Shown: positions 25,843-34,772 of the stretch, piece by piece
Layout of the letters: each line of letters begins with the position of its first letter
Numbering within the stretch: position 1 is the first letter of the stretch
Assembly (NCBI GenBank): GCA_964626685.1
Contig: CAZVJY010000004.1
Span: 62,001-126,000, forward strand
Source: RGEC01 sp964626685
Lineage (GTDB): Bacteria > Bacteroidota > Bacteroidia > NS11-12g > UBA955
Direction: 5' to 3'
DNA: 64,000 nt
Position numbers and translations under genes: made by a program
The notes under the pieces: generated by a model
What the model was told of the DNA's origin: nothing
Databases searched by the model: none
The model's input: the letters and a program-made list of their open reading frames with translations, nothing else

Positions 25843-28112
25843 TTGATATCGAAACTTAATCGAAGAAATGCTGTTCTGCCGGGTGCAATGTTCACGTTAA
25901 GGCCTTGTTCTGAGTGGGGTGTCAGGTTGCGGCGGGTGGAAGCCAACGATGTTACACCAAGTATGTTTTTAATGCCGCATGAAAGATGCAGATTGGCTTT
26001 TGGGAAGGCTTTTTGTGCCGTAATGTCCATCAGATAAAAGCCTGCAGTTCTGTAACGGTCGTTGTTTTCCATATAACCCATTGTAGGGCTGGTATAACGG
26101 CTTAGCAGAGAAACGGATGCATTGTGTTTTTTAATTTTACGTGTCAGGTTAAAGGCCATTTGCCCGTTCAGGTATGAGCGCTGATTTATTGTATCTGCCT
26201 GTTCCAATAGGTCATAAACATTGAGCAGGGTACCCGACATTTGAACTGAGAATTTTTCATTGTGAAATTCAAAGTTGCTACTCAGTCCCTGGGAGCGGAA
26301 TCTGCCAATGTTGATATAGGTGTAATAGTTGGTATTGAGATCAATCAGTGCAAGGTTGATTTTGTTTCTGATAATATTATTGAACAGGGAGAAACTGAAA
26401 ACAGCTCCGGATTTGCTGGAGAAGGCGTGGCGGTAATCGAAAGACAGCACGAAATTGTCGGATACTTCAGCTTTCAGACTGTCGTTACCGTGAACATTGT
26501 GACTCATGTCAACAAAATAGAAATTCAGTTCCTTGATAGACGGGGCCCTGAAACCTTTGGCGTAGCTGCCGCGGAAGCATAGGTGTTTAGATAAATTGTA
26601 TTTAACCTGCAGCGAAGGAATAACGGGAGCCATTTTTAGCCTGCTTCCAAATACAGAGGTGATGACGGGGCTTCCAAAACGCGAATTGTGCAAAACACGC
26701 ACAGAGGGTCTTATCTGCCATTCTTTGCTAGGGGAGTATTCCAGTGATCCGAAAACGGCGAGGTCTGTAATTCCGGGTAGGTCTGCTGGTATTCTCTTTC
26801 CTGTGCCGGTTTCTCTCATGAAATCATAGCCGGCTGTCCAGGATATCTTGTTTACCGGGTTTCTTTGGGTATAAACACCTCTCGAATTAATCATGGTAAA
26901 GATAGTCGTATCCTGATCCTCAGGTCTGTAGGGCGTTTCAGTACCGGTTACCAGATTTCTTTTGATGGTGTTCTTGGCTCTGTTGAAGTAATTGAACGCA
27001 TTTTGCCATTCAAACCGGCTGAAAGCATTAATTTTAAATACCGAATGAATGCTGTTGTCTAGGCGCGTGGTCTGGTAAATGGAATTATAGCCGGTAACGT
27101 TTGCCAGGCTGTATTCAGCGTCGCTGCGGTCGGTAAGTTTCTCCTGGAAAATGGATGAACTGATGCGGTGGTTGCTGTTTTTTGAGTTCAGGAAAATAGC
27201 TGCATCTGCAAATTGCTTTGTTTTGGGTTTCCAGTCAAAACTTCTGGTTTCCGGATTGAAATCCCTGCCGGCGAAGAAATGACGTCCCGCGTTCAAGGTG
27301 AATGGCATGTTTTTGTACAATCTGCCTGAAACATTGACATCGTAGTTGAAGTTGCTGAGGGAAGACATGTAATCGTGAAAAACATTGATTCGGGTATTGA
27401 AACGCTGGTTAGTCGGATTTTTGGTTATGATATTGATAACTCCTCCGAGTGCATCAGTCCCATATACAACACTCATTGGACCTTCAATAATTTCAACACG
27501 TTCCACATTGCTAAGAACGATCTGTCCCAGATCTACATTGCCATTTACCCTGCCAATCACCGGAATGCCGTTGATCAGAATTTTAATATCCTGACCTCCA
27601 ATTCCCTGCATGATGGCATTGCTGCCCATAACAGCGTCCTGCCCGACCTGAATATTGGCTTCATTCAATAGCAATTCGCCCAGGTTTTGTGCTCCAAGTT
27701 GAATAAACTTTTCTTTTGGAATGACACGAACAAGGTAGGGGTTGTCAGCAACGGCTCGGGGCCCTGTGGCACCGGTCACGGTAACAGGGTTGATGATCAT
27801 GTTTTTATGCTGTAGGGCAACAACAATATTCAGGTCCATTCCGGTGAAGGTGCCTGAAAAATCAGTCATTGAGTCGGTGGGTGATATAACGCTCAATTTG
27901 AATGCCCCTGTGGTGCTTACTGTAAAAATCCCCTGCAGATTGGTTTTGCCGGCGATTAGTTCTGCCTGTGGCCTGAAATCAGCCAATACGTCGGCGCCTG
28001 AAACGGGTTTCCCTTCCTCGTCCGTAACCCTAATGGTTCGTTCCTGGGCAAACAGTCCGATACAGCCTGCGATCAGGCTTGTAAAAAAAGCTATGTGTGT
28101 TTTGGCGCGCAA
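25839..28112 (-). CDS. TonB-dependent outer-membrane receptor, HmuR-like
   Basis: A 757-residue receptor: signal peptide ending near LFAQ, a carboxypeptidase-regulatory-like/CNA-B domain (about residues 25-95), a plug domain (about 115-230) with GPMSVVYGTDALGGVINIITK, and a 22-strand barrel. In the barrel the FRAPSIKEL box is followed within 20 residues by a His-containing loop (DMSHNVHGNDSL), which matches the FRAP-His-NPDL layout of heme receptors such as HmuR. It ends in the usual C-terminal Phe region. It starts with TTG three bases after the T9SS protein gene and overlaps the downstream lipoprotein gene. It imports its ligand through the outer membrane using TonB energy. Confidence 0.88.
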   Translation of the reverse strand: MRAKTHIAFFTSLIAGCIGLFAQERTIRVTDEEGKPVSGADVLADFRPQAELIAGKTNLQGIFTVSTTGAFKLSVISPTDSMTDFSGTFTGMDLNIVVALQHKNMIINPVTVTGATGPRAVADNPYLVRVIPKEKFIQLGAQNLGELLLNEANIQVGQDAVMGSNAIMQGIGGQDIKILINGIPVIGRVNGNVDLGQIVLSNVERVEIIEGPMSVVYGTDALGGVINIITKNPTNQRFNTRINVFHDYMSSLSNFNYDVNVSGRLYKNMPFTLNAGRHFFAGRDFNPETRSFDWKPKTKQFADAAIFLNSKNSNHRISSSIFQEKLTDRSDAEYSLANVTGYNSIYQTTRLDNSIHSVFKINAFSRFEWQNAFNYFNRAKNTIKRNLVTGTETPYRPEDQDTTIFTMINSRGVYTQRNPVNKISWTAGYDFMRETGTGKRIPADLPGITDLAVFGSLEYSPSKEWQIRPSVRVLHNSRFGSPVITSVFGSRLKMAPVIPSLQVKYNLSKHLCFRGSYAKGFRAPSIKELNFYFVDMSHNVHGNDSLKAEVSDNFVLSFDYRHAFSSKSGAVFSFSLFNNIIRNKINLALIDLNTNYYTYINIGRFRSQGLSSNFEFHNEKFSVQMSGTLLNVYDLLEQADTINQRSYLNGQMAFNLTRKIKKHNASVSLLSRYTSPTMGYMENNDRYRTAGFYLMDITAQKAFPKANLHLSCGIKNILGVTSLASTRRNLTPHSEQGLNVNIAPGRTAFLRLSFDIK

Positions 28113-28115
28113 GGG

Positions 28116-29426
28116 TTACTCGATAACCAGTTTTTGGGTCATCACATCATTGCCGGATTGAAGCTGAAGCAGGTAGATTCCTGCTGGGATTTTGTCTATG
28201 GAAACTGCGTAGGCATTCCAGGCTGCTTGTGCTATCAGATTCTCGGAAACAAGGGTTTTGCCATTCAGGGTTTTTATGGAAAGCGTGCAGGTTTTGGGAG
28301 TTTTAGGATCCAGCGTCAAATAAAGATTCTTAGATGCGGGGTTCGGATATACATTAACGCTGCCAAAAACGTTGTCTTTCACGGAGAGACTGTTGCGCAG
28401 TTGCATGCGGCTAAATCTGATTTTCCCGGAGGAGGATCCGGTGAAGCCGGTCATGTTGATGAGCCAGTAAGAAGTGTCGCTGCTGCGAACACGCTCAACC
28501 AGATAGCTCATGGTATCGTTGAGTAACCAGGTGGTGTTGAATGATTTCCAGCCGGAACCAATGCCGGTGAGATCATTTTTGAATGACTTGGTGTAATCGC
28601 CAACCAGCCAGTTGCTGTCCGGTTTGAGGTTGCCGAACGGTTTTCCGAATACTTTGGCTGTGCGGGTTCCACGCTTGCTTTCAATACCCATGACCGGATA
28701 CATTTCCATTCCTCCGGTCATTGGATTTACAGATAACTCGAAATAACGGTTGAAGGTGATATCCCAGTCCGTTGAAGCAGGTTCGCGATTGGGTTTAGTA
28801 CCCCCGTTGAATCTGAAATACTTATACATTTTCCCGGTGGCTGCAGACTGGAAAAGGGTGTCGGTTTTTTCGGCTGAGCCATCAAGGTTAGCGTAGCGGA
28901 AGACCAAGTCGCCATTGTCTTTTTGGATTACAGGCCAGAACTTCAAAAACCTTGTGTAGGTTCCCGGTGCCATGCCTGCCCAGGCGAGTAAAAAGAGTGA
29001 ATCCCCGGTTACTTCTTTGGTGTTAACATCGTAAGTACCCCAGCCAAATTTCCATTTAGCCATGTTGTTATGCAGGTTAAAGGCGCCTTTGTTGTGGTCG
29101 TGAATATCGTTCCACAGCGGTTTCCATGAACTCCAGCCACTGGTATCAAATGTAGACCAGGCATCTGTTTTCCCTTTTGGGTATTGGAAAACGCGCAGAC
29201 CGCTCATGTGATTGGCACGGATGCAATTGTCGCGGCTAACGGATGTATGGGCGATATCCCAGTTGTTGACAGCAGCGGTTGATTTGGTGCCGGTTTTGAT
29301 GTCATAATATACCTGATTGGCATAACCCGGACCCATTACAGCCGAGTCATTCAGTACGCCTTGAGCCGAAACACGACCTGCAGTCAGCGCGGTCAGCATG
29401 GGTAAAATCAACAGAGAATATTTCAT
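28116..29426 (-). CDS. HmuY-like protein with T9SS type A sorting domain
   Basis: A 436-residue secreted protein: signal peptide ending near VSAQ, a body of about 330 residues, and a type A sorting domain starting VYPNPASKN. The body has two WDI strand signatures, NNWDIAHTSVSR and STDWDITFNRY, which are typical of HmuY-like folds, so it may hold one or two such modules. It is first in an operon with the HmuR-like receptor and the HmuY-like lipoprotein. By analogy it would be a surface-exposed or released heme scavenger exported by T9SS. The family assignment is by eye and needs a profile search. Confidence 0.72.
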   Translation of the reverse strand: MKYSLLILPMLTALTAGRVSAQGVLNDSAVMGPGYANQVYYDIKTGTKSTAAVNNWDIAHTSVSRDNCIRANHMSGLRVFQYPKGKTDAWSTFDTSGWSSWKPLWNDIHDHNKGAFNLHNNMAKWKFGWGTYDVNTKEVTGDSLFLLAWAGMAPGTYTRFLKFWPVIQKDNGDLVFRYANLDGSAEKTDTLFQSAATGKMYKYFRFNGGTKPNREPASTDWDITFNRYFELSVNPMTGGMEMYPVMGIESKRGTRTAKVFGKPFGNLKPDSNWLVGDYTKSFKNDLTGIGSGWKSFNTTWLLNDTMSYLVERVRSSDTSYWLINMTGFTGSSSGKIRFSRMQLRNSLSVKDNVFGSVNVYPNPASKNLYLTLDPKTPKTCTLSIKTLNGKTLVSENLIAQAAWNAYAVSIDKIPAGIYLLQLQSGNDVMTQKLVIE

Positions 29427-29456
29427 GATAAATAAGATTGGTTTTTTTTAACACTG

Positions 29457-29464
29457 CAAAGTTA
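29457..29464 (-). promoter_or_regulatory. -7 promoter box TAACTTTG for the heme-type operon
   Basis: Exact TAnnTTTG match on the minus strand, 30 bases before the ATG at 29426. No -33 TTG at standard spacing; an activator or alternative sigma factor may be needed, but no operator was recognised. Confidence 0.4.
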
Positions 29465-29558
29465 CTTCTTTGCAGCCTGATGGTATTGCGTTTGGCCTTG
29501 CGTTACTGTCATTTTTGGGTAATGATTTACTCGGGTTATTTTCCATCGAAAAAGAACA

Positions 29559-29586
29559 TTGAGCAGTTCAATGTGTTGTACCTTTG
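29559..29586 (+). promoter_or_regulatory. Promoter TTG-N17-TACCTTTG for hscA
   Basis: -33 TTG at 29559-29561 and exact -7 box TACCTTTG at 29579-29586, spaced 17 bases. It implies that translation starts after about 29590, which supports the TTG start at 29612 over upstream in-frame codons from 29438. Confidence 0.65.
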
Positions 29587-29611
29587 CAGTAACAAAGTTC
29601 AAACCGCGATT

Positions 29612-31474
29612 TTGGGAAAAATCAGCATCAATATAAAGTCCGGAACCCTTGAAAAAGAGGGTTTGGTAGTGGGTATAGATCTGGGTACCACCAATAGCAT
29701 TGTGGCTATTGTAAATAAGGATACAGGAATGCCTGAAGTGCTCGGCAGGGCAGGTGAATTGCTGGTTCCGTCGGTAGTTCATATTACCCACGACGGAATG
29801 CCGGTAGTGGGCAGTATTGCCAGACAGGCACTTATATCCCATCCGCAAAGTACAATCTTTTCAGTAAAACGCCTCCTTGGCAGAAGCTATAAGGATATTG
29901 AAGCGTATGCCCCTTTCTACACTTATCGCATACTGGATGAAGAGGATGAAAAGCTGGTGCGGGTGGAGGTTAACGGTAAATATTACACTCCGATAGAGCT
30001 AAGTGCGGAAATTCTTGCCGAGCTAAAAAGACGGGCAGAATCTATATCTGGGAAATCAGTAAACCGGGCTGTAATTACTGTTCCGGCCTATTTTAATGAT
30101 AGCCAGAGACAAGCCACGCGCGACGCCGGAAAGATGGCCGGGCTTGAAGTAATGCGTATTGTGAACGAGCCTACGGCAGCAAGTCTTGCTTACGGGCTGG
30201 GCATGAACGGCAATGAAACAAAAACGGTTGTTGTTTATGATTTAGGCGGAGGTACGTTTGATGTTTCCATTCTGCGCATTGAAGAGGGCGTTTTTGAGGT
30301 GCTAAGCACGCAGGGTGATACCTATCTGGGCGGGGATGACTTTGATCGCGAAATCGTTCATTACTGGCTGGAATCATTGCCCGAAGCGCTGCACGCAGAA
30401 GCACACAAATCCCTCAGATTGCTTGCAGAAGAAGCCAAAAAACAGGTTTGCGGTGGTCTTGAATTTGATGAATCAGTCAAGCTTTCTGATACGAATTTTA
30501 GGCTCGCCTTAAACCTTAATACTTTTGAGTCAACTACGCGGTCATTAATGGACAGAACCCTTGACTGCCTGCACATGGCACTGCGGGATGCGCAACTTAC
30601 CCCGAAAGAAGTAGATGACGTTATTTTGGTAGGCGGCAGCACGCGCATGCCATTCGTAAAGCAACGTCTTGCAGCTTTATTTGGTCCTGATAAAGTGAAC
30701 GATTCATTAAATCCGGATGAGGTGGTTGCTTTGGGCGCCGCGGTGGAGGCCGATGTATTGGCCGGTAACAGGAACGATATTCTGTTGCTGGATGTTACAC
30801 CACTAAGTCTGGGAATTGAAACGCTGGGCGGTTTAATGGATGTGATGATTCCCCGAAACACCAAAATCCCGTGTAAGTATGTGAAATCCTATACTACATC
30901 GGTAGACGGGCAGGTGAAGATGGGCATTTCTGTTTATCAGGGTGAAAGGGAACTGGTCGCCGAAAACCGTAAACTGGGTGAATTGCTCCTCACAGGTATT
31001 CCTGCCATGCCCGCAGGATTGCCCAAAATTGAAGTGACTTTTCTGCTGAATGCCGACGGGATACTAACGGTAGAAGCCAAAGAACTGAGAAGCGGGGTTA
31101 AGCAAAATATTGAGATCAAGCCACAGTATGGTTTGTCTGATGCCGATGTGGAACGTATGTTGTTGGATAGCCTCAGCCATGCAAAAGAAGACGTTACGCG
31201 CCGCATGCTGGTGGAAGCCAGAACAGAGGCAGAGCAGATGATTTACACCGTGAGTCGTTTTCTGGAAAAAAATGCGGCACTGCTGAGTGAGGAAGAAATT
31301 ACTACAACCAAGCAGCGCTGCGAATTCCTGAGAAACACCCTGACAAATCCTGACAAGGATACAATACTGCAGGGTATTGATGCGTTAAATGAATACACAA
31401 GGCCTTTTGCCGAACGACTGATGAACAAAGCGGTTTCATCGGCGCTTTCAGGCACCCATATTGATAACGTATGA
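29612..31474 (+). CDS. hscA: Fe-S protein assembly chaperone HscA (Hsp70 family)
   Basis: An Hsp70-type ATPase of 620 residues. The chosen TTG start gives the Bacteroidota HscA N-terminus GKISINIKSG, about 16 residues before the phosphate-1 motif VGIDLGTTNS; the promoter lies immediately upstream. Other Hsp70 motifs: VVYDLGGGTFDVSIL, NEPTAASLAYG and VGGSTRMPFV. HscA helps transfer nascent clusters from the IscU scaffold. No HscB or Isc genes are adjacent, though an Nfu carrier gene is at 3081. The length and the lack of the long acidic DnaK tail favour HscA over DnaK. The 3' end overlaps the next gene by four bases (ATGA). Confidence 0.88.
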   Translation: MGKISINIKSGTLEKEGLVVGIDLGTTNSIVAIVNKDTGMPEVLGRAGELLVPSVVHITHDGMPVVGSIARQALISHPQSTIFSVKRLLGRSYKDIEAYAPFYTYRILDEEDEKLVRVEVNGKYYTPIELSAEILAELKRRAESISGKSVNRAVITVPAYFNDSQRQATRDAGKMAGLEVMRIVNEPTAASLAYGLGMNGNETKTVVVYDLGGGTFDVSILRIEEGVFEVLSTQGDTYLGGDDFDREIVHYWLESLPEALHAEAHKSLRLLAEEAKKQVCGGLEFDESVKLSDTNFRLALNLNTFESTTRSLMDRTLDCLHMALRDAQLTPKEVDDVILVGGSTRMPFVKQRLAALFGPDKVNDSLNPDEVVALGAAVEADVLAGNRNDILLLDVTPLSLGIETLGGLMDVMIPRNTKIPCKYVKSYTTSVDGQVKMGISVYQGERELVAENRKLGELLLTGIPAMPAGLPKIEVTFLLNADGILTVEAKELRSGVKQNIEIKPQYGLSDADVERMLLDSLSHAKEDVTRRMLVEARTEAEQMIYTVSRFLEKNAALLSEEEITTTKQRCEFLRNTLTNPDKDTILQGIDALNEYTRPFAERLMNKAVSSALSGTHIDNV

Positions 31475-32199
31475 AAAATGCATTGCTGACCCTGATGCTG
31501 CTGTTGATTTGTGCTGTTGCAAACGCACAGACATGGACAGAATCTGAAATGACTGAGCGGCAGAACTATGGTTTAAAACTGGGTTTCAACATCACTTCCA
31601 TGTGGGGTGGTGAACTTCAAAATCCAAGGCCTTATTTTGGGCCTACTGCCGGCTTTTTCTGGCACACGAAGGAGACAAAAAAGCCATTCATGTTTCAGAC
31701 CGGTTTTGAAGGAAGCCTTCGCGGTAGCAATTTTGCCAATAAAGACAACAGTCTGCCCGGGGGGGGGAATAGCAATTATCGGCGTATTGGGCTGATTACG
31801 GCAGAAGTTCCCCTGTTGATTAACTACAGAATTGGACCTAAAAAAGAGGAAAGAACCCGCTTGATTCAGGCCGGTGCACTGGTTTCCGCTACCGTAAGAA
31901 GTACGGCATATCTGGGAGAAGATAAGCTTCCGGCACAGCATTTTTTGGACAGTTCAAGCCACCTGTACAAATGGGACAATCTGCCTTTAAAGCCCGTTGA
32001 GTTTCTTGCTGTTATTGGTTATCAGGACCGTGGAAGAACTGCCGGTTGGCAGGTGCAGCTGCAGGTGGGCATAAACAACCTGAATGATGTAAAATACGAA
32101 AACGGTAAAATTGTGCCGCTCATGCCATATGCATTCCCAGCCACCAACACAGGAAGGCGAATAAGCACCTGGAACCTTAAGTTCAGCGCCTTGTTTTAG
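31471..32199 (+). CDS. Outer-membrane beta-barrel protein (PorT-like) with an in-frame G9 tract
   Basis: A 242-residue protein with a signal peptide (ending VANAQ) and alternating beta-strands typical of the small outer-membrane barrel family PF13568; the last residues LKFSALF form a barrel-end strand. Conserved-looking segments are YGLKLGFNITSMWGG and YRIGPKKEERTR. The start overlaps the hscA stop (ATGA). Positions 31759-31767 are nine consecutive G coding for three Gly (LPGGGNSN); slippage there would shift the frame. No specific function is known. Confidence 0.78.
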   Translation: MKNALLTLMLLLICAVANAQTWTESEMTERQNYGLKLGFNITSMWGGELQNPRPYFGPTAGFFWHTKETKKPFMFQTGFEGSLRGSNFANKDNSLPGGGNSNYRRIGLITAEVPLLINYRIGPKKEERTRLIQAGALVSATVRSTAYLGEDKLPAQHFLDSSSHLYKWDNLPLKPVEFLAVIGYQDRGRTAGWQVQLQVGINNLNDVKYENGKIVPLMPYAFPATNTGRRISTWNLKFSALF

Positions 32200-32220
32200 G
32201 CCTTTCCGTTCTATTTTTCT

Positions 32221-32228
32221 TAATTTTG
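32221..32228 (+). promoter_or_regulatory. -7 promoter box TAATTTTG before mtaB
   Basis: Exact TAnnTTTG match ending 8 bases before the ATG at 32237, within the 37-base gap after the barrel gene. Confidence 0.5.
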
Positions 32229-32236
32229 CTGAAGAA

Positions 32237-33547
32237 ATGGCACAATCAGTTGCTTTTTATACCCTGGGCTGCAAACTGAACTTTGCAGAAACCGGTACCA
32301 TTGGCAAGCAATTGGCTGACCATGGTTTTAAGCGGGCTGAATTTACCGACGGTGCCGACATGTATGTCATTAACACCTGCAGCGTGACGGACCATGCTGA
32401 CCGAAAGTGTAAAAAGGTAGTGGCAGAGGCCCTGAGACACAATCCTGAGGCTTATATTGTTGTTGTAGGTTGTTATGCGCAGTTGAAACCTGTAGAGATA
32501 TCGGAGATACCGGGTGTGGATCTGGTGCTGGGTGCCGCTGAAAAATTCAACCTGATAGCTCACCTGGGCGAGTTGAGCAAGGAATCAAATCCACGAATTT
32601 TGAATTCTCCCATTAAAGAAACCCGCGATTTTGTTCCGGGCTTCAGTGAAGGAGAGCGAACCCGCGCTTTTGTGAAGGTGCAGGATGGCTGCGATTATTT
32701 TTGTTCGTTTTGTACCATTCCTTTGGCCCGTGGCAGCAGCCGAAGCGCCACCATTGGTGATACAATTGAAAAAATCAAGCAGGTTGCAACCGGTGCAGTG
32801 CGTGAAATTGTACTCACCGGTGTTAATCTGGGTGATTTTGGGGTGAATCACGGAGAAGATTTTTTTGGTCTGATACGCGAACTCGAAAAAATGGATGAGG
32901 TGGATCGTTTCCGAATCAGCAGCATTGAACCCAATTTGCTCAGCGACGAAATTATTGATTTTGTAGCCGGTTCTTCGCGGTTTGTTCCCCATTTTCATAT
33001 CCCGCTGCAAAGCGGCAGCGACGAGATTCTCGGCAGAATGCGGCGCAGGTATAAAACAGACCTGTATAAAAGTCGTATAGAACACATTCTTCGGGTAATG
33101 CCGCATTGCGCCATAGGCGTGGATGTGATTGTAGGATTCCCGGGCGAAACGGAAGAGGAATTCTTAAAAACCTATCATTTTCTCAATGAGTTGGATGTTG
33201 CCTATCTGCATGTTTTTCCATACAGCGAGCGCCCAAACACCACAGCCAAAAAGATGCAGGGCCGGGTGCCCCAGTCTGTGAGGCATGATCGGGTGAGTAT
33301 GCTGCGCACGCTGAGCGAAAAAAAACGCCAGGCATTTTACAGAAAACACCTGGGAACAACCCGGACCGTGCTGTTTGAAGCAGAAGAAAAAAGTGGATTT
33401 ATGCATGGTTTTACGGATAATTATATCAAAGTAAAAGCAGTCTACGATCCCTTGCTGGTGAATGAACTGGCAGATATTTCGCTTGAAAACATGAATGAAG
33501 ACGGAACGGTGAGCAGTATGCTTGATTTAGCGGCTCTGCATCCGTAA
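32237..33547 (+). CDS. mtaB: tRNA t6A37 methylthiotransferase MtaB
   Basis: A 436-residue radical-SAM methylthiotransferase. N-terminal UPF0004 domain begins VAFYTLGCKLNFAE with cluster Cys residues (C13, NTCSV, VVGCYAQ). The radical-SAM motif CxxxCxxC is in DGCDYFCSFCTIPLARG (about residues 152-168). A C-terminal TRAM-like region follows. The opening motif TLGCKLN fits MtaB (ms2t6A37 formation on tRNA) rather than MiaB (YGCQMN-type) or RimO. It uses [4Fe-4S] clusters, consistent with the hscA gene upstream. A -7 box precedes the start. Confidence 0.93.
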   Translation: MAQSVAFYTLGCKLNFAETGTIGKQLADHGFKRAEFTDGADMYVINTCSVTDHADRKCKKVVAEALRHNPEAYIVVVGCYAQLKPVEISEIPGVDLVLGAAEKFNLIAHLGELSKESNPRILNSPIKETRDFVPGFSEGERTRAFVKVQDGCDYFCSFCTIPLARGSSRSATIGDTIEKIKQVATGAVREIVLTGVNLGDFGVNHGEDFFGLIRELEKMDEVDRFRISSIEPNLLSDEIIDFVAGSSRFVPHFHIPLQSGSDEILGRMRRRYKTDLYKSRIEHILRVMPHCAIGVDVIVGFPGETEEEFLKTYHFLNELDVAYLHVFPYSERPNTTAKKMQGRVPQSVRHDRVSMLRTLSEKKRQAFYRKHLGTTRTVLFEAEEKSGFMHGFTDNYIKVKAVYDPLLVNELADISLENMNEDGTVSSMLDLAALHP

Positions 33548-33556
33548 TTTGCATGC

Positions 33557-34750
33557 GTGTTTCCCACCCTGTATCATTTTGTAAAGGATTTATTCGGAAT
33601 TGAAATTCCGGCCCTTCAGATTCTCAATACATTCGGCTTTTTTGTGGCATTGTCGATAGCGGGCGCCGTCTGGGCCATGGCTACTGAAATGAGGAGAAGA
33701 ACTGCTTTGGGCCAGTTTAAGTCAGTGGAAGTAAAAACCATAACCGGAGCAGCATATCCTTTATCAGACTATCTTCTGAATGGGGTTTTTGCTTTTGTAT
33801 TTGGTTACAAGATACTATACCTAATGTTCCCCGGAGAAGACCATTTCGTACCGCAGGCGCACATTTTTACTGCGGAGGGAAATCTTCTTTATGGCTTGCT
33901 TGCCATGCTTTTCGTGCTTGGCTGGCGCTATTACGGTGATAAAAAGCAACGGCTGCCGGAGCCAAAAATAGAAATCCAGACACAGTCTGCAGACTGGCAT
34001 ATGGGCAATATTACAACGGTAGCTTTGCTGTCAGGATTTGCTGGTGCCAAATTGTTTCATATCCTTGAAAATCCTGCAGGGTTGAGCCTGGCAGCCATTG
34101 CGGATGCCTTTTTTAGTACCGGTGGCTGGACTTTCTTTGGAGGACTGGTTTGTGGTGCAGCGGGTGTTTTGATTTATTGCAGGCAAAAAGGCATAAGCCT
34201 GCTTCGGATGCTGGATGCCGGCGGACCAGCCATGATGCTTTCCTATGGAATCGGCCGTTTTGGTTGTCAGTTTTCAGGAGATGGCGACTGGGGTGTGGCC
34301 AACACCGCCGCTAATCCTTTTTCATGGCTGCCCGACTGGGCCTGGAGCTATACATATCCACACAATGTTTTGGGTGGACAAACCGGAGGTTTTACTCCGG
34401 ATGGGATGGTCCCCATTCCCGGCTGTACAGGAGATTATTGCTTTCAGCTGGCTGTGCCGGTTTATCCTACACCGCTGTATGAGGCTCTGATGGGTCTGTG
34501 TCTTTTCTTTATTTTGTGGAAATTGCTCCGATTTAAGTCATATGCTCCCGGAAAGTTGTTTGCCTGGTATATGGTATTTGCGGGTGTAGAGCGATTTGTG
34601 ATAGAGATGATCCGCGAACATGGTGACAACCTTTACCGAATGGGTTCCGTTGTTTTTTCGCAGGCACAGCTGATTTCGCTGATACTGATGCTTGGTGGTA
34701 CAATCTGGCTTCTCAAAAAACCGTCGCATGAAACAATAGAAACCAACTGA
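33557..34750 (+). CDS. lgt: Prolipoprotein diacylglyceryl transferase (Lgt)
   Basis: A 397-residue inner-membrane enzyme that moves diacylglycerol from phosphatidylglycerol to the lipobox Cys of prolipoproteins. The Lgt signature is present as GIGRFGCQFSGDGDWG (about residues 229-244), and STGGWTFFGGL matches the conserved HGG-type loop. It is longer than the E. coli enzyme because of extra loops, as is usual in Bacteroidota. It starts with GTG at 33557, ten bases after mtaB; an ATG at 33553 is out of frame. The many lipoproteins in the window are its substrates. Confidence 0.93.
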   Translation: MFPTLYHFVKDLFGIEIPALQILNTFGFFVALSIAGAVWAMATEMRRRTALGQFKSVEVKTITGAAYPLSDYLLNGVFAFVFGYKILYLMFPGEDHFVPQAHIFTAEGNLLYGLLAMLFVLGWRYYGDKKQRLPEPKIEIQTQSADWHMGNITTVALLSGFAGAKLFHILENPAGLSLAAIADAFFSTGGWTFFGGLVCGAAGVLIYCRQKGISLLRMLDAGGPAMMLSYGIGRFGCQFSGDGDWGVANTAANPFSWLPDWAWSYTYPHNVLGGQTGGFTPDGMVPIPGCTGDYCFQLAVPVYPTPLYEALMGLCLFFILWKLLRFKSYAPGKLFAWYMVFAGVERFVIEMIREHGDNLYRMGSVVFSQAQLISLILMLGGTIWLLKKPSHETIETN

Positions 34751-34772
34751 AAGCGTTAATACATTACAAGGA

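Noticed and set aside
29438..29611. An upstream extension of hscA from 29438
   Set aside because: The promoter (29559-29586) lies inside it, and the added residues have no HscA similarity.
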